DNA of 64,000 nt from Achromobacter sp. B7 (GTDB lineage Bacteria > Pseudomonadota > Gammaproteobacteria > Burkholderiales > Burkholderiaceae_B): NCBI RefSeq assembly GCF_003600685.1, contig NZ_CP032084.1, positions 6,014,001-6,078,000 on the forward strand, read 5' to 3'. The translations under genes and the position numbers were made by a program. The notes below the pieces were generated by a model. That model was given only the letters and a program-made list of their open reading frames with translations. It did no database searches and was not told where the DNA came from. Position 1 is the stretch's first letter, and the number at the start of each line of letters is the position of its first letter. This document shows positions 45,204 through 53,427 of this stretch, piece by piece.

Positions 45204-46325
45204 ATGTCCACGTCAGCCACCCGCCCCATCGTTTTGCTGGGCGCCGGAAAAATCGGTTTTGCCATCGCCTTGATGCTTGAACGCAGCGGCGATTACTCGG
45301 TGCTGGTTGCCGACCAGGATCCAGCCCGGCTGGGCGTGCTGGCCGAATTGGGCTGCCAAACGCGCCAGATCAGCGACGACGACTCGGTGGCGCGTTGCAT
45401 CGAAGGCGCTTACGCCGTCGTCAACGCCCTGCCGTTCCACCGCGCCACCGCCGTAGCAGGCCTTTGCGCGCGCGCGGGCGTCCATTACTTTGACCTGACC
45501 GAAGACGTCGCCAGCACCCACGCCATCCAGGCGCTGGCGGGCGACGTGCGCAGCGTGTTGATGCCGCAATGTGGCCTGGCGCCGGGCTTCATCGGCATCG
45601 TCGGCAACGCGTTGGCCCGCCGCTTCGACACCTTGCTGGACTTGCGCATGCGCGTGGGCGCCCTGCCGCGCTACCCCTCCAACAGCCTGCGCTACAACCT
45701 GACCTGGAGCACCGAAGGCCTGATCAACGAATACTGCAACCCTTGCGAGGCCATCGTCGACGGCAAGCTGACCAGCGTGCCCGCGCTGGAAGGCTACGAA
45801 ACCTTTGCGTTGGACGGGGTTGAATACGAAGCCTTCAACACGTCGGGCGGGCTGGGCACGCTGCCCGCAACGTTGTTGGGGCGCGCCCGCAACGTCGACT
45901 ACAAGTCCGTGCGCTACCCCGGCCACTGCAACATCATGAAGTTGCTGCTGAACGACCTGCGCCTGCGAGATCGCCGCGATCTGCTCAAGGATATTTTCGA
46001 GTCAGCCATTCCCACCACCGAGCAGGACGTCATCGTGATCCAGGCGTCGGCATCCGGCCATCGCCACGGCCGGCTGCAAGAAGAGTCCTATCCCGTCCGC
46101 GTGTTCGGCGCCGATGTGGACGGCCACCGCCTAAGCGCGATCCAGCTGTCCACCGCCGCCGGCATTTGCGCCGCGCTGGACCTGGTGGCGCAAGGCGTCT
46201 TGCCGCAAAAGGGGTTTGTGGGCCAGGAAGCCATCGACCTGGACGCCTTGCTGAACAACCGCTTTGGCCGCGTCTACGCCGGCAAGCCGCTGGCGCTGGC
46301 CGGCTGCGCAACGGCCGACCGCTAA
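45204..46325 (+). CDS. Saccharopine dehydrogenase-like NAD(P)-dependent oxidoreductase
   Basis: A 373-residue Rossmann-fold enzyme. IVLLGAGKIGFAIALMLERS near residue 9 binds the nucleotide, and GVHYFDLTEDVASTHAI, PQCGLAPGFIGIVGNALA and STEGLINEYCNPC are typical of lysine 6-dehydrogenase / saccharopine reductase-type enzymes. It acts on a lysine-derived or similar amino acid, but the reaction cannot be fixed from sequence. The ATG at 45204 follows CAGGAGCCGC, a good ribosome-binding site. It stands alone, ending at a hexamer repeat. Confidence 0.8.
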   Translation: MSTSATRPIVLLGAGKIGFAIALMLERSGDYSVLVADQDPARLGVLAELGCQTRQISDDDSVARCIEGAYAVVNALPFHRATAVAGLCARAGVHYFDLTEDVASTHAIQALAGDVRSVLMPQCGLAPGFIGIVGNALARRFDTLLDLRMRVGALPRYPSNSLRYNLTWSTEGLINEYCNPCEAIVDGKLTSVPALEGYETFALDGVEYEAFNTSGGLGTLPATLLGRARNVDYKSVRYPGHCNIMKLLLNDLRLRDRRDLLKDIFESAIPTTEQDVIVIQASASGHRHGRLQEESYPVRVFGADVDGHRLSAIQLSTAAGICAALDLVAQGVLPQKGFVGQEAIDLDALLNNRFGRVYAGKPLALAGCATADR

Positions 46326-46360
46326 CACGCCATGCCCGTCGGGCCGACAAGGCCCGCGCC

Positions 46361-46415
46361 CCAGCCCAAGCCCAAGCCCAAGCCCCAGCCCAAGCCCAAG
46401 CCCCAGCCCCAGCCC
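46361..46415. repeat. Imperfect hexamer repeat (CCCAAG / CCCCAG)
   Basis: About nine 6-bp units of CCCAAG or CCCCAG fill the gap between two convergent genes. It has no effect on either reading frame. Confidence 0.9.
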
Positions 46416-46423
46416 ATTCGGCG

Positions 46424-47188
46424 CTACGTCCAGCCTTCCAGACGCAGCGTCGCGCGCACCAGGCGCTGTTCTTCCTGTTCGATATCCGACAAACTCTGCC
46501 GCACGCTGTCCACATGGTCGGCGGCGGCTTTGCGCGCCTGTTCGGGCTGGCGCCCCGTCACCGCGTTGTACAGCCGGGTGTGCTGACGGTCGATCTGCCG
46601 CTTTTCCGGTTCGCGGTGATACAGGTTATTGACGCATGCAAAAACCGACCCCAGCAGCAGGTCGGTCAGCGATTGCAGCGTATGCACCAGCACCGGGTTG
46701 TGCGACGCCTCGCAGATCGCCAGGTGAAACGCGTGGTCCAGATGGGCGTGCGTGGCTGTGTCGGTGGCCGTGCCCTGCGCGGCAACCATGTCGTCATAGC
46801 GCCGGCGGATCATGATGAAGTCGGCTTCGGTGCCCCGGATGGCAGCCAGCCGGGCGGATTCCGCTTCAAGCAATGAGCGCACTTCCAGCAGGTCGTACAG
46901 CGTGCGCGGCTGCGAATTGAACAGGTGCATCAGCGGCCCGGCATCCACCTTCGAGATGTGCGCCACGAAGGACCCCTTGCCTTGCGCGGTGTGAATGATT
47001 TCACGCGCGCGCAGCAGCTTCAGGCCTTCGCGCAGCGCGGTGCGCGACACGCCCAGCTTTTCGGTCAGCCGCCGTTCGGACGGCAAGGCCTGCCCCGCCT
47101 TGAGCACGCCATCCAGGATCAGGCGCTCGATTCGCTCGGCGACTTCGTCCGCCACCTGGCGAGGCTTTTCTTCTGTTTCCGCGTACAT
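46424..47188 (-). CDS. FadR-type GntR transcriptional regulator (GlcC/PdhR/LldR-like)
   Basis: A 254-residue regulator. The N-terminal winged helix has LKAGQALPSERRLTEKLGVS followed by RTALREGLKLL, and the C-terminal all-helical FCD domain shows RSLLEAESARLAA, HAHLDHAFHLAICEASHN with the metal/ligand-binding residues, and RQHTRLYNAVTGRQPEQARKA. The start at 47188 (MYAETEEKPRQV) excludes an unrelated upstream leader. It is divergent from glcB, and two TGGTATGACCA sites lie in between, so glcB repression and autoregulation, released by glycolate/glyoxylate-type metabolites, are likely. The ligand is inferred only from the neighbour. Confidence 0.88.
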   Translation of the reverse strand: MYAETEEKPRQVADEVAERIERLILDGVLKAGQALPSERRLTEKLGVSRTALREGLKLLRAREIIHTAQGKGSFVAHISKVDAGPLMHLFNSQPRTLYDLLEVRSLLEAESARLAAIRGTEADFIMIRRRYDDMVAAQGTATDTATHAHLDHAFHLAICEASHNPVLVHTLQSLTDLLLGSVFACVNNLYHREPEKRQIDRQHTRLYNAVTGRQPEQARKAAADHVDSVRQSLSDIEQEEQRLVRATLRLEGWT

Positions 47189-47204
47189 GCAATCTCCGCA
47201 CCAG

Positions 47205-47215
47205 TGGTATGACCA
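47205..47215. promoter_or_regulatory. FadR-type operator TGGTATGACCA near the regulator start
   Basis: TGGTATGACCA, the TGGTnnnACCA pattern bound by PdhR/GlcC-type regulators, lies 17 bases before the regulator ATG. It suggests autoregulation. Confidence 0.68.
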
Positions 47216-47309
47216 AGCCGGCCATGGGGTTTCGGCTATCCGCCACACCTCTGTAAGGTGCTGATATAAAAACATAAAAATCGCCTGCCTGTCTTACGGC
47301 GACTAAATA

Positions 47310-47326
47310 AACTGGTATGACCAGTT
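47310..47326. promoter_or_regulatory. FadR-type operator upstream of glcB
   Basis: AACTGGTATGACCAGTT has perfect 7-base arms (AACTGGT/ACCAGTT) around ATG. It is the better of the two copies and lies about 100 bases before the glcB start. Confidence 0.72.
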
Positions 47327-47426
47327 GGTTTTCGGGTAGACATGGGCGCGGGTGCGAACGATGATGTCAGGACAGATTCGCCCGGCGCCCGGCGCCGGCC
47401 AGCCCTTCTTACCGCTAGAGACCCGC

Positions 47427-49607
47427 ATGACTCAACGCACCCAGCAACACGGCCTGCAAGTGGCGGCCAATCTCACCCAATTCATCGAACAGGAAGCCCT
47501 GCCCGGCACCGGCCTGGATGCAGACAGCTTCTGGCAGGGTTTTGCGGCGCTGGTACATGACCTGGCGCCCAAGAACCGCGCCCTGCTGGCCGAACGCGAC
47601 CGTCTGCAAGCCGAGCTCGACGCCTGGCACCGCGCCAACCCCGGCCCCATCGCCGACCCGGCCGCCTACCGCAAGTTTCTGGAAAGCATCGGCTACCTGC
47701 TGCCCCAACCGGCAAGCGTGCAAGCCACCACCGACAACGTCGATACCGAAATCTCGCAGCAGGCCGGTCCGCAGCTGGTCGTGCCGATGTCCAACTCCCG
47801 CTATGCATTGAATGCCGCCAACGCACGCTGGGGCAGCCTGTACGACGCGCTTTACGGCACCGACGCCATCCCCGCCACGCCCGGCGATACGGGCAAGGGC
47901 TACAACCCCGAGCGCGGCGCCGCGGTCATTGCGCGCGCACGCAGCTTTCTGGACACGGCCGCCCCGCTGGCCAATGGCTCGCACGCCGATGCGCAAAGCT
48001 ACACCGTTGAAGGCGATCAACTGCGCGTCAACCTGGCCAAGGGCGTGGTCACCAGCCTGAAATTCGGCTCGCAATTCGCCGGCTACCAAGGCGACGCGTC
48101 AGCCCCCACGGCCATCTTGCTCAAGAACAACGGCCTGCACTTTGAAATCCAGATCGATCGCGCCAACGCCATCGGCAGCACCGACGCCGCGGGCGTGAAA
48201 GACGTGCTGGTCGAAGCCGCGCTGACCACCATCATGGACTGCGAAGACTCGGTTGCCGCCGTCGACGCCGACGACAAGGTGCACATCTATCGCAACTGGC
48301 TGGGCCTGATGAAGGGCGACCTGACCGAAGCCGTCACTAAGGCCGGCAAAACCTTCACGCGCAAGCTGAACGCCGACCGCCAGTACACGCGTCCGGACGG
48401 CAGCGCGCTGACCTTGCACGGCCGCTCGTTGATGTTCGTGCGCAACGTGGGCCACCTGATGACCAACCCGGCCATTCTTGACCGCGACGGCCAGGAAATC
48501 CCCGAAGGTATTCTGGACGCCGTCGTCACCAGCCTGGCCGCGCTGCACGACCGCACCGCCAAGCTGAATTCGCGCACCGGGTCCGTCTACATCGTGAAGC
48601 CCAAGATGCACGGCCCGGCCGAAGCGGCCTTCGCCAGCGAATTGTTCGACCGCGTCGAAGACCTGATCAAGGTGCCGCGCAACACCCTGAAAATGGGGAT
48701 CATGGATGAAGAGCGCCGCACCAGCATCAACCTGAAAGCGTGCATCGGCGCCGCCGCATCCCGCGTGGCGTTCATCAACACGGGCTTCCTGGACCGCACC
48801 GGCGACGAGATGCACTCCAGCATGGAAGCGGGCCCGATGCTGCGCAAGGGCGACATGAAGTCCACCGCCTGGATCACCGCCTACGAACGCAATAACGTGC
48901 TGGTTGGCCTGGACACGGGCCTGCGCGGGCGCGCCCAGATCGGCAAGGGCATGTGGGCCATGCCCGACCTGATGGCCGCCATGCTGGAACAGAAAATCGC
49001 CCACCCGAAGGCCGGCGCCAACACCGCCTGGGTCCCCTCGCCCACCGCCGCCACGCTGCACGCGCTGCACTATCACCAGATCGACGTGCAAGCGGTGCAA
49101 AAGGAACTGGAACGCACCAAGCTGGACAGCGTGCGCGACGACTTACTGGGCGGGCTGTTGAGCGTGCCGGTGGGCGATCCGTCCAAGTGGTCCGCCGCCG
49201 ACATCCAGCAGGAGCTGGACAACAACGTGCAGGGCATCCTGGGATACGTCGTGCGCTGGATCGACCAGGGCGTGGGTTGCTCGAAGGTGCCCGACATCCA
49301 TAACGTCGGTCTGATGGAAGACCGCGCCACGCTGCGCATTTCCAGCCAGCACATCGCCAATTGGCTGCGCCACGGCGTGACCAACAAGGAACAGGTCACG
49401 GAAACCTTCAAGCGCATGGCCAAGGTCGTTGATGGCCAGAACGCCGGCGACCCGCTCTACCAGCCGATGGCCGGCAATTTCGACACGTCGCTGGCCTTCA
49501 AGGCGGCCTGCGCACTGGTGTTCGAAGGCTTGACGCAGCCCAACGGCTACACCGAACCGTTGCTGCACAAGTACCGTCTGCAATTCAAGGCTGCCGCGCA
49601 GGCCTGA
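47427..49607 (+). CDS. glcB: Malate synthase G
   Basis: A 726-residue single-chain malate synthase condensing glyoxylate with acetyl-CoA to malate; the G form is about 723 residues, compared with about 530 for form [16 protein letters not shown] opens the N-terminal clasp. [19 protein letters not shown] near 285, [17 protein letters not shown] near 343, and [19 protein letters not shown] near 480 carry active-site residues (aspartate/arginine). The ATG at 47427 is the normal start, and the 75 bases upstream in frame are a leader. It is controlled by the divergent FadR-type regulator and ends with a strong terminator. Confidence 0.97.
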   Translation: MTQRTQQHGLQVAANLTQFIEQEALPGTGLDADSFWQGFAALVHDLAPKNRALLAERDRLQAELDAWHRANPGPIADPAAYRKFLESIGYLLPQPASVQATTDNVDTEISQQAGPQLVVPMSNSRYALNAANARWGSLYDALYGTDAIPATPGDTGKGYNPERGAAVIARARSFLDTAAPLANGSHADAQSYTVEGDQLRVNLAKGVVTSLKFGSQFAGYQGDASAPTAILLKNNGLHFEIQIDRANAIGSTDAAGVKDVLVEAALTTIMDCEDSVAAVDADDKVHIYRNWLGLMKGDLTEAVTKAGKTFTRKLNADRQYTRPDGSALTLHGRSLMFVRNVGHLMTNPAILDRDGQEIPEGILDAVVTSLAALHDRTAKLNSRTGSVYIVKPKMHGPAEAAFASELFDRVEDLIKVPRNTLKMGIMDEERRTSINLKACIGAAASRVAFINTGFLDRTGDEMHSSMEAGPMLRKGDMKSTAWITAYERNNVLVGLDTGLRGRAQIGKGMWAMPDLMAAMLEQKIAHPKAGANTAWVPSPTAATLHALHYHQIDVQAVQKELERTKLDSVRDDLLGGLLSVPVGDPSKWSAADIQQELDNNVQGILGYVVRWIDQGVGCSKVPDIHNVGLMEDRATLRISSQHIANWLRHGVTNKEQVTETFKRMAKVVDGQNAGDPLYQPMAGNFDTSLAFKAACALVFEGLTQPNGYTEPLLHKYRLQFKAAAQA

Positions 49608-49635
49608 CCGCCGATCGCGCGGATCATTGCACACC

Positions 49636-49668
49636 AAACCGGGCAGCTTGGGCTGTCCGGTTTTTTTT
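49636..49668 (+). terminator. Rho-independent terminator of glcB
   Basis: AAACCGGGCAGC (49636-49647) pairs with GCTGTCCGGTTT (49652-49663), with one G-U, around a TTGG loop, followed by a run of T residues to 49668. Confidence 0.92.
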
Positions 49669-49761
49669 GGCTCTGCATCAGGCTCGCGCCAGCGCATGTG
49701 GACTGCCGACCGGCGGGTGGCGACTCGCGACTCGCGACTGCACGCAAAAAATAGCCGGTCC

Positions 49762-49783
49762 ATTTCGCACGACCGTGCTAAAT
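49762..49783. promoter_or_regulatory. TetR operator, imperfect copy at the regulator's own promoter
   Basis: ATTTCGCACGA followed by CCGTGCTAAAT matches the perfect palindrome at 50520-50541 with two changes. It ends eight bases before the TetR start at 49792, which fits repression of its own gene. Confidence 0.7.
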
Positions 49784-49791
49784 TTCGCTTC

Positions 49792-50409
49792 ATGACTGCC
49801 AAAACGGAAAAAAGCGAGCTGACCTTCGCGGCCATTGTGGACGCGGCCTTGGCCATGGCCGCCACCCAGGGCATGGAAAGCCTGTCGCTGGGCCAGGTCG
49901 CCAAGCGGCTGGGCATCAGCAAAAGCGGTGTGTTTTCCCGCGTGGGCTCGCTGGAAGCCTTGCAGCAGGCCGTGCTGGACGAATATGACCGCCGCTTTGT
50001 GGCGGCCGTTTTCACCCCTGCCATGGCGTACCCGCGCGGGCTGCCCCGCTTGACCGCGTTGGTATCGCTGTGGGTGGAACGCGCCAGCAACGTGGAAATG
50101 GCCACGGGCTGCGTCTACGTGGCCGGCGCGTTCGAATACGACGATGTGGAATCGCCGCTGCGCGCCTTGCTGGAAAACAACCTGCGTCGATGGCGCGCCG
50201 CCATGGTCCGCACGGTGCGCCAGGCGCTGGACGCCGGCCATCTCCGGCCGGATACCGACCCCGAACAACTCGTCTTCGAGGTGTACAGCCTGATGATCGG
50301 GCTGATGCATGACGCGCGTTTCCTGCGCGATCCGCAAGCGCCCGCGCGCGTGCGGGCGGCCTATGACAGGCTGATATCAACGTACCGCAGCTTCACAATT
50401 TCAGAATGA
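49792..50409 (+). CDS. TetR/AcrR family transcriptional regulator
   Basis: A 205-residue regulator. The N-terminal domain has ELTFAAIVDAALAMAATQGM followed by the recognition helix region LSLGQVAKRLGISKSGVFSR; the C-terminal ligand domain includes YVAGAFEYDDVESPLRALLE. A close-to-palindromic site precedes the start, and its perfect copy lies before the 37-residue ORF and cysteine hydrolase gene that follow on the same strand, which are probably its targets. The ligand is unknown. The start at 49792 (MTAKTEKSEL) is preferred to upstream ATGs that have no ribosome-binding site. Confidence 0.9.
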   Translation: MTAKTEKSELTFAAIVDAALAMAATQGMESLSLGQVAKRLGISKSGVFSRVGSLEALQQAVLDEYDRRFVAAVFTPAMAYPRGLPRLTALVSLWVERASNVEMATGCVYVAGAFEYDDVESPLRALLENNLRRWRAAMVRTVRQALDAGHLRPDTDPEQLVFEVYSLMIGLMHDARFLRDPQAPARVRAAYDRLISTYRSFTISE

Positions 50410-50519
50410 CGGGTGGCGTGACAGGCGTGGAAGCACGCCTGTGGCTCGATCCGGATTGATTTGACGCAGGCGGCATCGTCCGCCCCCTTGCCGGCCGGTG
50501 CCGGCGTTTTAATCGCTTA

Positions 50520-50541
50520 ATTTCGCACGATCGTGCGAAAT
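50520..50541. promoter_or_regulatory. TetR operator, perfect 22-bp palindrome
   Basis: ATTTCGCACGA is followed directly by its exact reverse complement. It sits 18 bases before the ATG of the 37-residue ORF. Confidence 0.82.
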
Positions 50542-50558
50542 ATAAACAGGAGCTTGTC

Positions 50559-50672
50559 ATGTGGATACTGATCGCGCTGGCCGTCTTGGCCGTCATCGCC
50601 TGCCTCTGGCGGCAATGGACGGCGCTGCTGCGTCAATTGCCCGACCGCGCCGAACATCTGGTCCTGTTCTAG
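50559..50672 (+). CDS. Small membrane protein of 37 residues downstream of the TetR operator
   Basis: An ORF starting at 50559 encodes 37 residues: a hydrophobic helix MWILIALAVLAVIACLW followed by an amphipathic tail with RQWTALLRQLPDRAEHL. AGGAG at 50548-50552 lies six bases before the ATG, a good ribosome-binding site, and the perfect palindrome precedes it. That combination supports a real, regulated small gene. I do not recognise the family; a small membrane-associated regulator or stress peptide is possible. Confidence 0.6.
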   Translation: MWILIALAVLAVIACLWRQWTALLRQLPDRAEHLVLF

Positions 50673-50726
50673 TGAACAACGGCGATCCCGGTCTATATTC
50701 CGGTTTAGTCCCAATCGAATTTCGCC

Positions 50727-51584
50727 ATGCCGCGTTCCGTCCATCTACTGATCGTCGATCCGCAGAACGACTTCTGCGATTTGCCCGAGCCCTACCTGCC
50801 GCGCGACCCGCTGACCGGCCAAGCCACGCGGCCCGCGCTGCCCGTGCCCGGCGCGCATGCCGACATGCAGCGGCTGGCAAGTTTCATTGACGCCACCGCC
50901 TCCGCACTGACCTCGATCACCGTAACGCTGGACTCCCACCATCGCGTCGACATCGCGCATCCCACGTTCTGGCACACCGGCAAGGGCGAGCCCGTCGCCC
51001 CCTACACGCCAATAACCGCCGCGCAGCTGCGCGCCGGCCAGTTCGTGCCACGCCATGCCGACGACCTGCCCCGAACCGCCACCTATCTGGACGAACTGGA
51101 AGCACGCGGCCGCTACACGCTGATGGTGTGGCCCGTGCATTGCGAGATCGGCACCTGGGGGCACAACGTGCATCCCGACGTGCGCGCCGCGTACAACCGC
51201 TGGGAAGACGCCGGCCAATTCATCGTGCGCAAGGTGCCCAAAGGCACCAACCCGTGGACCGAGCACTACAGCGCCTTGATGGCCGAAGTGCCAGACCCCG
51301 ACGATCCGCGCAGCCAGTTGAACCGCGCGCTGCTGGGATCGCTGGATCGCTCAGACCTGATTCTGGTCGCGGGCGAGGCCGGCAGCCATTGCGTGCGCGC
51401 CACCGTCGAACATCTGGCCGAGCATCTGCCCGGCGGCAACCTGTCCCGCATCGTCCTGCTGACCGATTGCATGAGCCCCGTGGCCGGATTCGCCGACGCA
51501 CAAACCGCGTTCTTGCAACGCATGCGAGACCTGGGCATGCAAGAACGCACCAGCGTGGACATGGCGCGCGCATTGCAACACTGA
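50727..51584 (+). CDS. Cysteine hydrolase of the isochorismatase/nicotinamidase superfamily
   Basis: A 285-residue enzyme. VDPQNDFCDLPEPYL near residue 10 gives the catalytic aspartate, KVPKGTNPWTEHYSA near 195 the lysine region, and GEAGSHCVRATVEHL near 235 the nucleophilic cysteine. An insert near residues 80-130 (SHHRVDIAHPTFWH, the metal-type DxHxxxx-H pattern) resembles nicotinamidase. It is longer than the usual 200 residues. It lies 54 bases after the 37-residue ORF and probably shares its TetR-controlled transcript. The substrate is not fixed. Confidence 0.85.
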   Translation: MPRSVHLLIVDPQNDFCDLPEPYLPRDPLTGQATRPALPVPGAHADMQRLASFIDATASALTSITVTLDSHHRVDIAHPTFWHTGKGEPVAPYTPITAAQLRAGQFVPRHADDLPRTATYLDELEARGRYTLMVWPVHCEIGTWGHNVHPDVRAAYNRWEDAGQFIVRKVPKGTNPWTEHYSALMAEVPDPDDPRSQLNRALLGSLDRSDLILVAGEAGSHCVRATVEHLAEHLPGGNLSRIVLLTDCMSPVAGFADAQTAFLQRMRDLGMQERTSVDMARALQH

Positions 51585-51727
51585 GCGCGCAATGACAACG
51601 GCCGCCTGCAAATGCCGGGCGGCCGTGATGGGAAATCGGATTCACTGCTGACTGCTGGCTGCTCAATGCGGAGCGCTGACCGGCGCGAAAACCCGCGCCG
51701 TCGCGATTTTTTTACGTCTGGCCGCAG

Positions 51728-52351
51728 TTACACAGTGGGTGCGGATTCGGATGCGGCTGCGGCGGGCTTGGCTGCCTTGTCGCACTCCACATACAACGCA
51801 CGGATGGCCTCGCACAATGCGGGCGGCTGCTGGAATAGCCGCGACACCAGCAGGCAACCTTGGACGGTGGCAAACACCGCGCGGCCGGCCGCATCGGCCG
51901 TACCAGAGAACTTCAGCGTCCCTTGCGCCGCGCCTTCAGCCAGCACACGCGCCAGCCAGGCTTCGTGGGCACGGAAAAATCCCTGCAACGCGCCGCGCAC
52001 GCGGTCGGACAGGCTCATGATGTCGGCGGCCAACATGCCGCCCAAACACAGTTCGCCCGAACCGCAAGCCCGCGATTCCATCATCGACAGGTATTGCTCC
52101 AGCTGCGCCTGGGCAGGCTGCGCGGTATCAATGGCACGGACGGCGCCCAGCGCGCGCGCGCTGTAGGCCTCGACTGCTTCATACAGCAGGTCGTCCTTGC
52201 CAGGAAAGTAGTAGTGGATGCTGGACGTCTTCACGCCCACATGCTCCGCCAGATCGCGGTAGCTGAAACCATTGCACCCGCGCGTGCGGATGAGCTTCTC
52301 GGCGTGCGCCAGCAGCAGGTCTCGGGTGGTGTTGGGGGTCGGGGTGTCCAT
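51728..52351 (-). CDS. TetR/AcrR family regulator next to the duplicated DUF4148 genes
   Basis: A 207-residue TetR regulator. TRDLLLAHAEKLIRTRGCNG then FSYRDLAEHVGVKTSSIHYY forms the DNA-binding domain with the recognition helix, and YFPGKDDLLYEAVEAYSAR follows. The C-terminal domain includes CLGGMLAADIMSLSDRVRGA. The promoter carries a palindromic site at 52360-52382 that recurs three more times upstream of and beyond the two DUF4148 genes, so I infer it regulates itself and them. The effector is unknown. Confidence 0.92.
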   Translation of the reverse strand: MDTPTPNTTRDLLLAHAEKLIRTRGCNGFSYRDLAEHVGVKTSSIHYYFPGKDDLLYEAVEAYSARALGAVRAIDTAQPAQAQLEQYLSMMESRACGSGELCLGGMLAADIMSLSDRVRGALQGFFRAHEAWLARVLAEGAAQGTLKFSGTADAAGRAVFATVQGCLLVSRLFQQPPALCEAIRALYVECDKAAKPAAAASESAPTV

Positions 52352-52359
52352 GGCTGAAT

Positions 52360-52382
52360 ATTACCTACTAATAGGTCGGTCC
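52360..52382. promoter_or_regulatory. Operator site 1 of the 23-bp family (TetR promoter)
   Basis: The core TTACCTACTAATAGGTCGG begins nine bases before the TetR start. It aligns, base for base, with sites 2-4; the central ACCTA-CTAA-TAGGT is palindromic. Confidence 0.72.
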
Positions 52383-52478
52383 GTCATTGGTGGCCGCCCT
52401 AGGGTGTGGGCCTTGGCCCGTGCGAACCCCGGCCGGGAAACATCCCGCCCCCCGGGGTTCGCATGTGCCGGCATCGGC

Positions 52479-52790
52479 TTAGCCTTGCACGGGCGGGTAG
52501 TCCAGTTCGCCGCTTTCGGTCAGGCCTTGAGCGCGGGCAGCGGCCAATTCTTGCTTGACCTGTTCGCGGCTCTTGTCGGCGCCAACCGACGCGAATGACG
52601 TGGCGGCGTAGCCTTCTTCGCCCGACACCAGCTGCCCATTCGCGCGGGCGGCGGCCAACTCTTGCTGCACTTGGGCACGCGTCACGGTGCTGGCGGTGTT
52701 CAGTTCGGGCGGGTAGTCCAGTTCGCCGGCTTGAGCGGCGGCACCGATGAACGAGGCGGACAAAATCAGGGCGGATACGAGGGTCTTCAT
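52479..52790 (-). CDS. DUF4148 secreted protein, tandem copy A
   Basis: A 103-residue protein with a signal peptide ending GAAAQA. The mature part contains the ELDYPPE segment, two repeats TRAQVQQELAAARANGQ and SREQVKQELAAARAQGL, each followed by a glycine-glutamate turn, and a final ELDYPPVQG. It differs from copy B at only four of 103 positions. Its start is 66 bases from operator site 2, the same layout as copy B. The function of the family is unknown. Confidence 0.88.
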   Translation of the reverse strand: MKTLVSALILSASFIGAAAQAGELDYPPELNTASTVTRAQVQQELAAARANGQLVSGEEGYAATSFASVGADKSREQVKQELAAARAQGLTESGELDYPPVQG

Positions 52791-52853
52791 GGTGAATCTC
52801 CAGTAGAAAGGGATGCTGCGTGATGCGGATCAGGGGTATGTCGCGTTTGCGAA

Positions 52854-52876
52854 GCTATCTATGGCTAGATAGACAA
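52854..52876. promoter_or_regulatory. Operator site 2 of the 23-bp family (promoter of copy A)
   Basis: The core CTATCTATGGCTAGATAGAC has the perfect palindrome TATCTA-TGGC-TAGATA at 52856-52871. Its centre lies 73 bases before the copy A start. Confidence 0.78.
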
Positions 52877-52889
52877 GCGCCTAAAAAAA

Positions 52890-53201
52890 TCAGCCTTGAA
52901 CGGGCGGGTAATCCAGTTCGCCGCTTTCGGTCAGGCCTTGAGCACGGGCAGCGGCCAGTTCTTGCTTGACCTGGGCGCGGGTCTTGTCGGCGCCAACGGA
53001 GGCAAACGCGGTCGCGGCGTAACCTTCTTCACCGGACACCAGCTCGCCATTTGCCCGGGCGGCGGCCAGTTCTTGCTGCACTTGGGCACGCGTCACGGTG
53101 CTGGCCGTGTTCAATTCGGGCGGGTAGTCCAGTTCGCCGGCTTGAGCAGCGGCACCGATGAACGAGGCGGACAAAATCAGGGCGGATACGAGCGTCTTCA
53201 T
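52890..53201 (-). CDS. DUF4148 secreted protein, tandem copy B
   Basis: A 103-residue protein, nearly identical to copy A (four substitutions: E for Q, A for S, T for S, A for E), with the same signal peptide, two QV-type helical repeats and ELDYPP ends. The pair is a recent tandem duplication whose regulatory site was duplicated with the coding region, because operator site 3 lies at the same distance, 73 bases centre to start. It is followed on the same strand by copy A after 99 bases. Confidence 0.88.
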   Translation of the reverse strand: MKTLVSALILSASFIGAAAQAGELDYPPELNTASTVTRAQVQQELAAARANGELVSGEEGYAATAFASVGADKTRAQVKQELAAARAQGLTESGELDYPPVQG

Positions 53202-53264
53202 GGTTGATCTCCAGATGAATAAACGAGGCTTGCGTTGATTCGATTAAGCTAGGTTTTTGGTTTA

Positions 53265-53287
53265 GCTATCTACTTGTAGGTAGACAA
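53265..53287. promoter_or_regulatory. Operator site 3 of the 23-bp family (promoter of copy B)
   Basis: The core CTATCTACTTGTAGGTAGAC forms an 18-bp palindrome at 53266-53283 with one mismatch. Its centre lies 73 bases before the copy B start. Confidence 0.78.
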
Positions 53288-53370
53288 CCGGGGAAATAAA
53301 AAAGCGGTCCTACTGTATTTCTGGCTTCGGCGTCAGCGGCGTTTTGTGTGTGCTGCGTCGATGGATGAAT

Positions 53371-53393
53371 CTTACCTACTACTAGATAGACAA
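53371..53393. promoter_or_regulatory. Operator site 4 of the 23-bp family (distal)
   Basis: The core TTACCTACTACTAGATAGAC aligns with the other sites. It lies about 180 bases from the copy B start, near the stop of the methyltransferase gene, so it may be an auxiliary site. Confidence 0.6.
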
Positions 53394-53427
53394 CGCAAGC
53401 GGGTTTTGTGAAACCAAATATTTCGGC

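Noticed and set aside
51598..51626. Terminator after the cysteine hydrolase gene
   Set aside because: An ACGGCCGCC/GGCGGCCGT stem is present but no T run follows on either strand, so I do not list it as a terminator.
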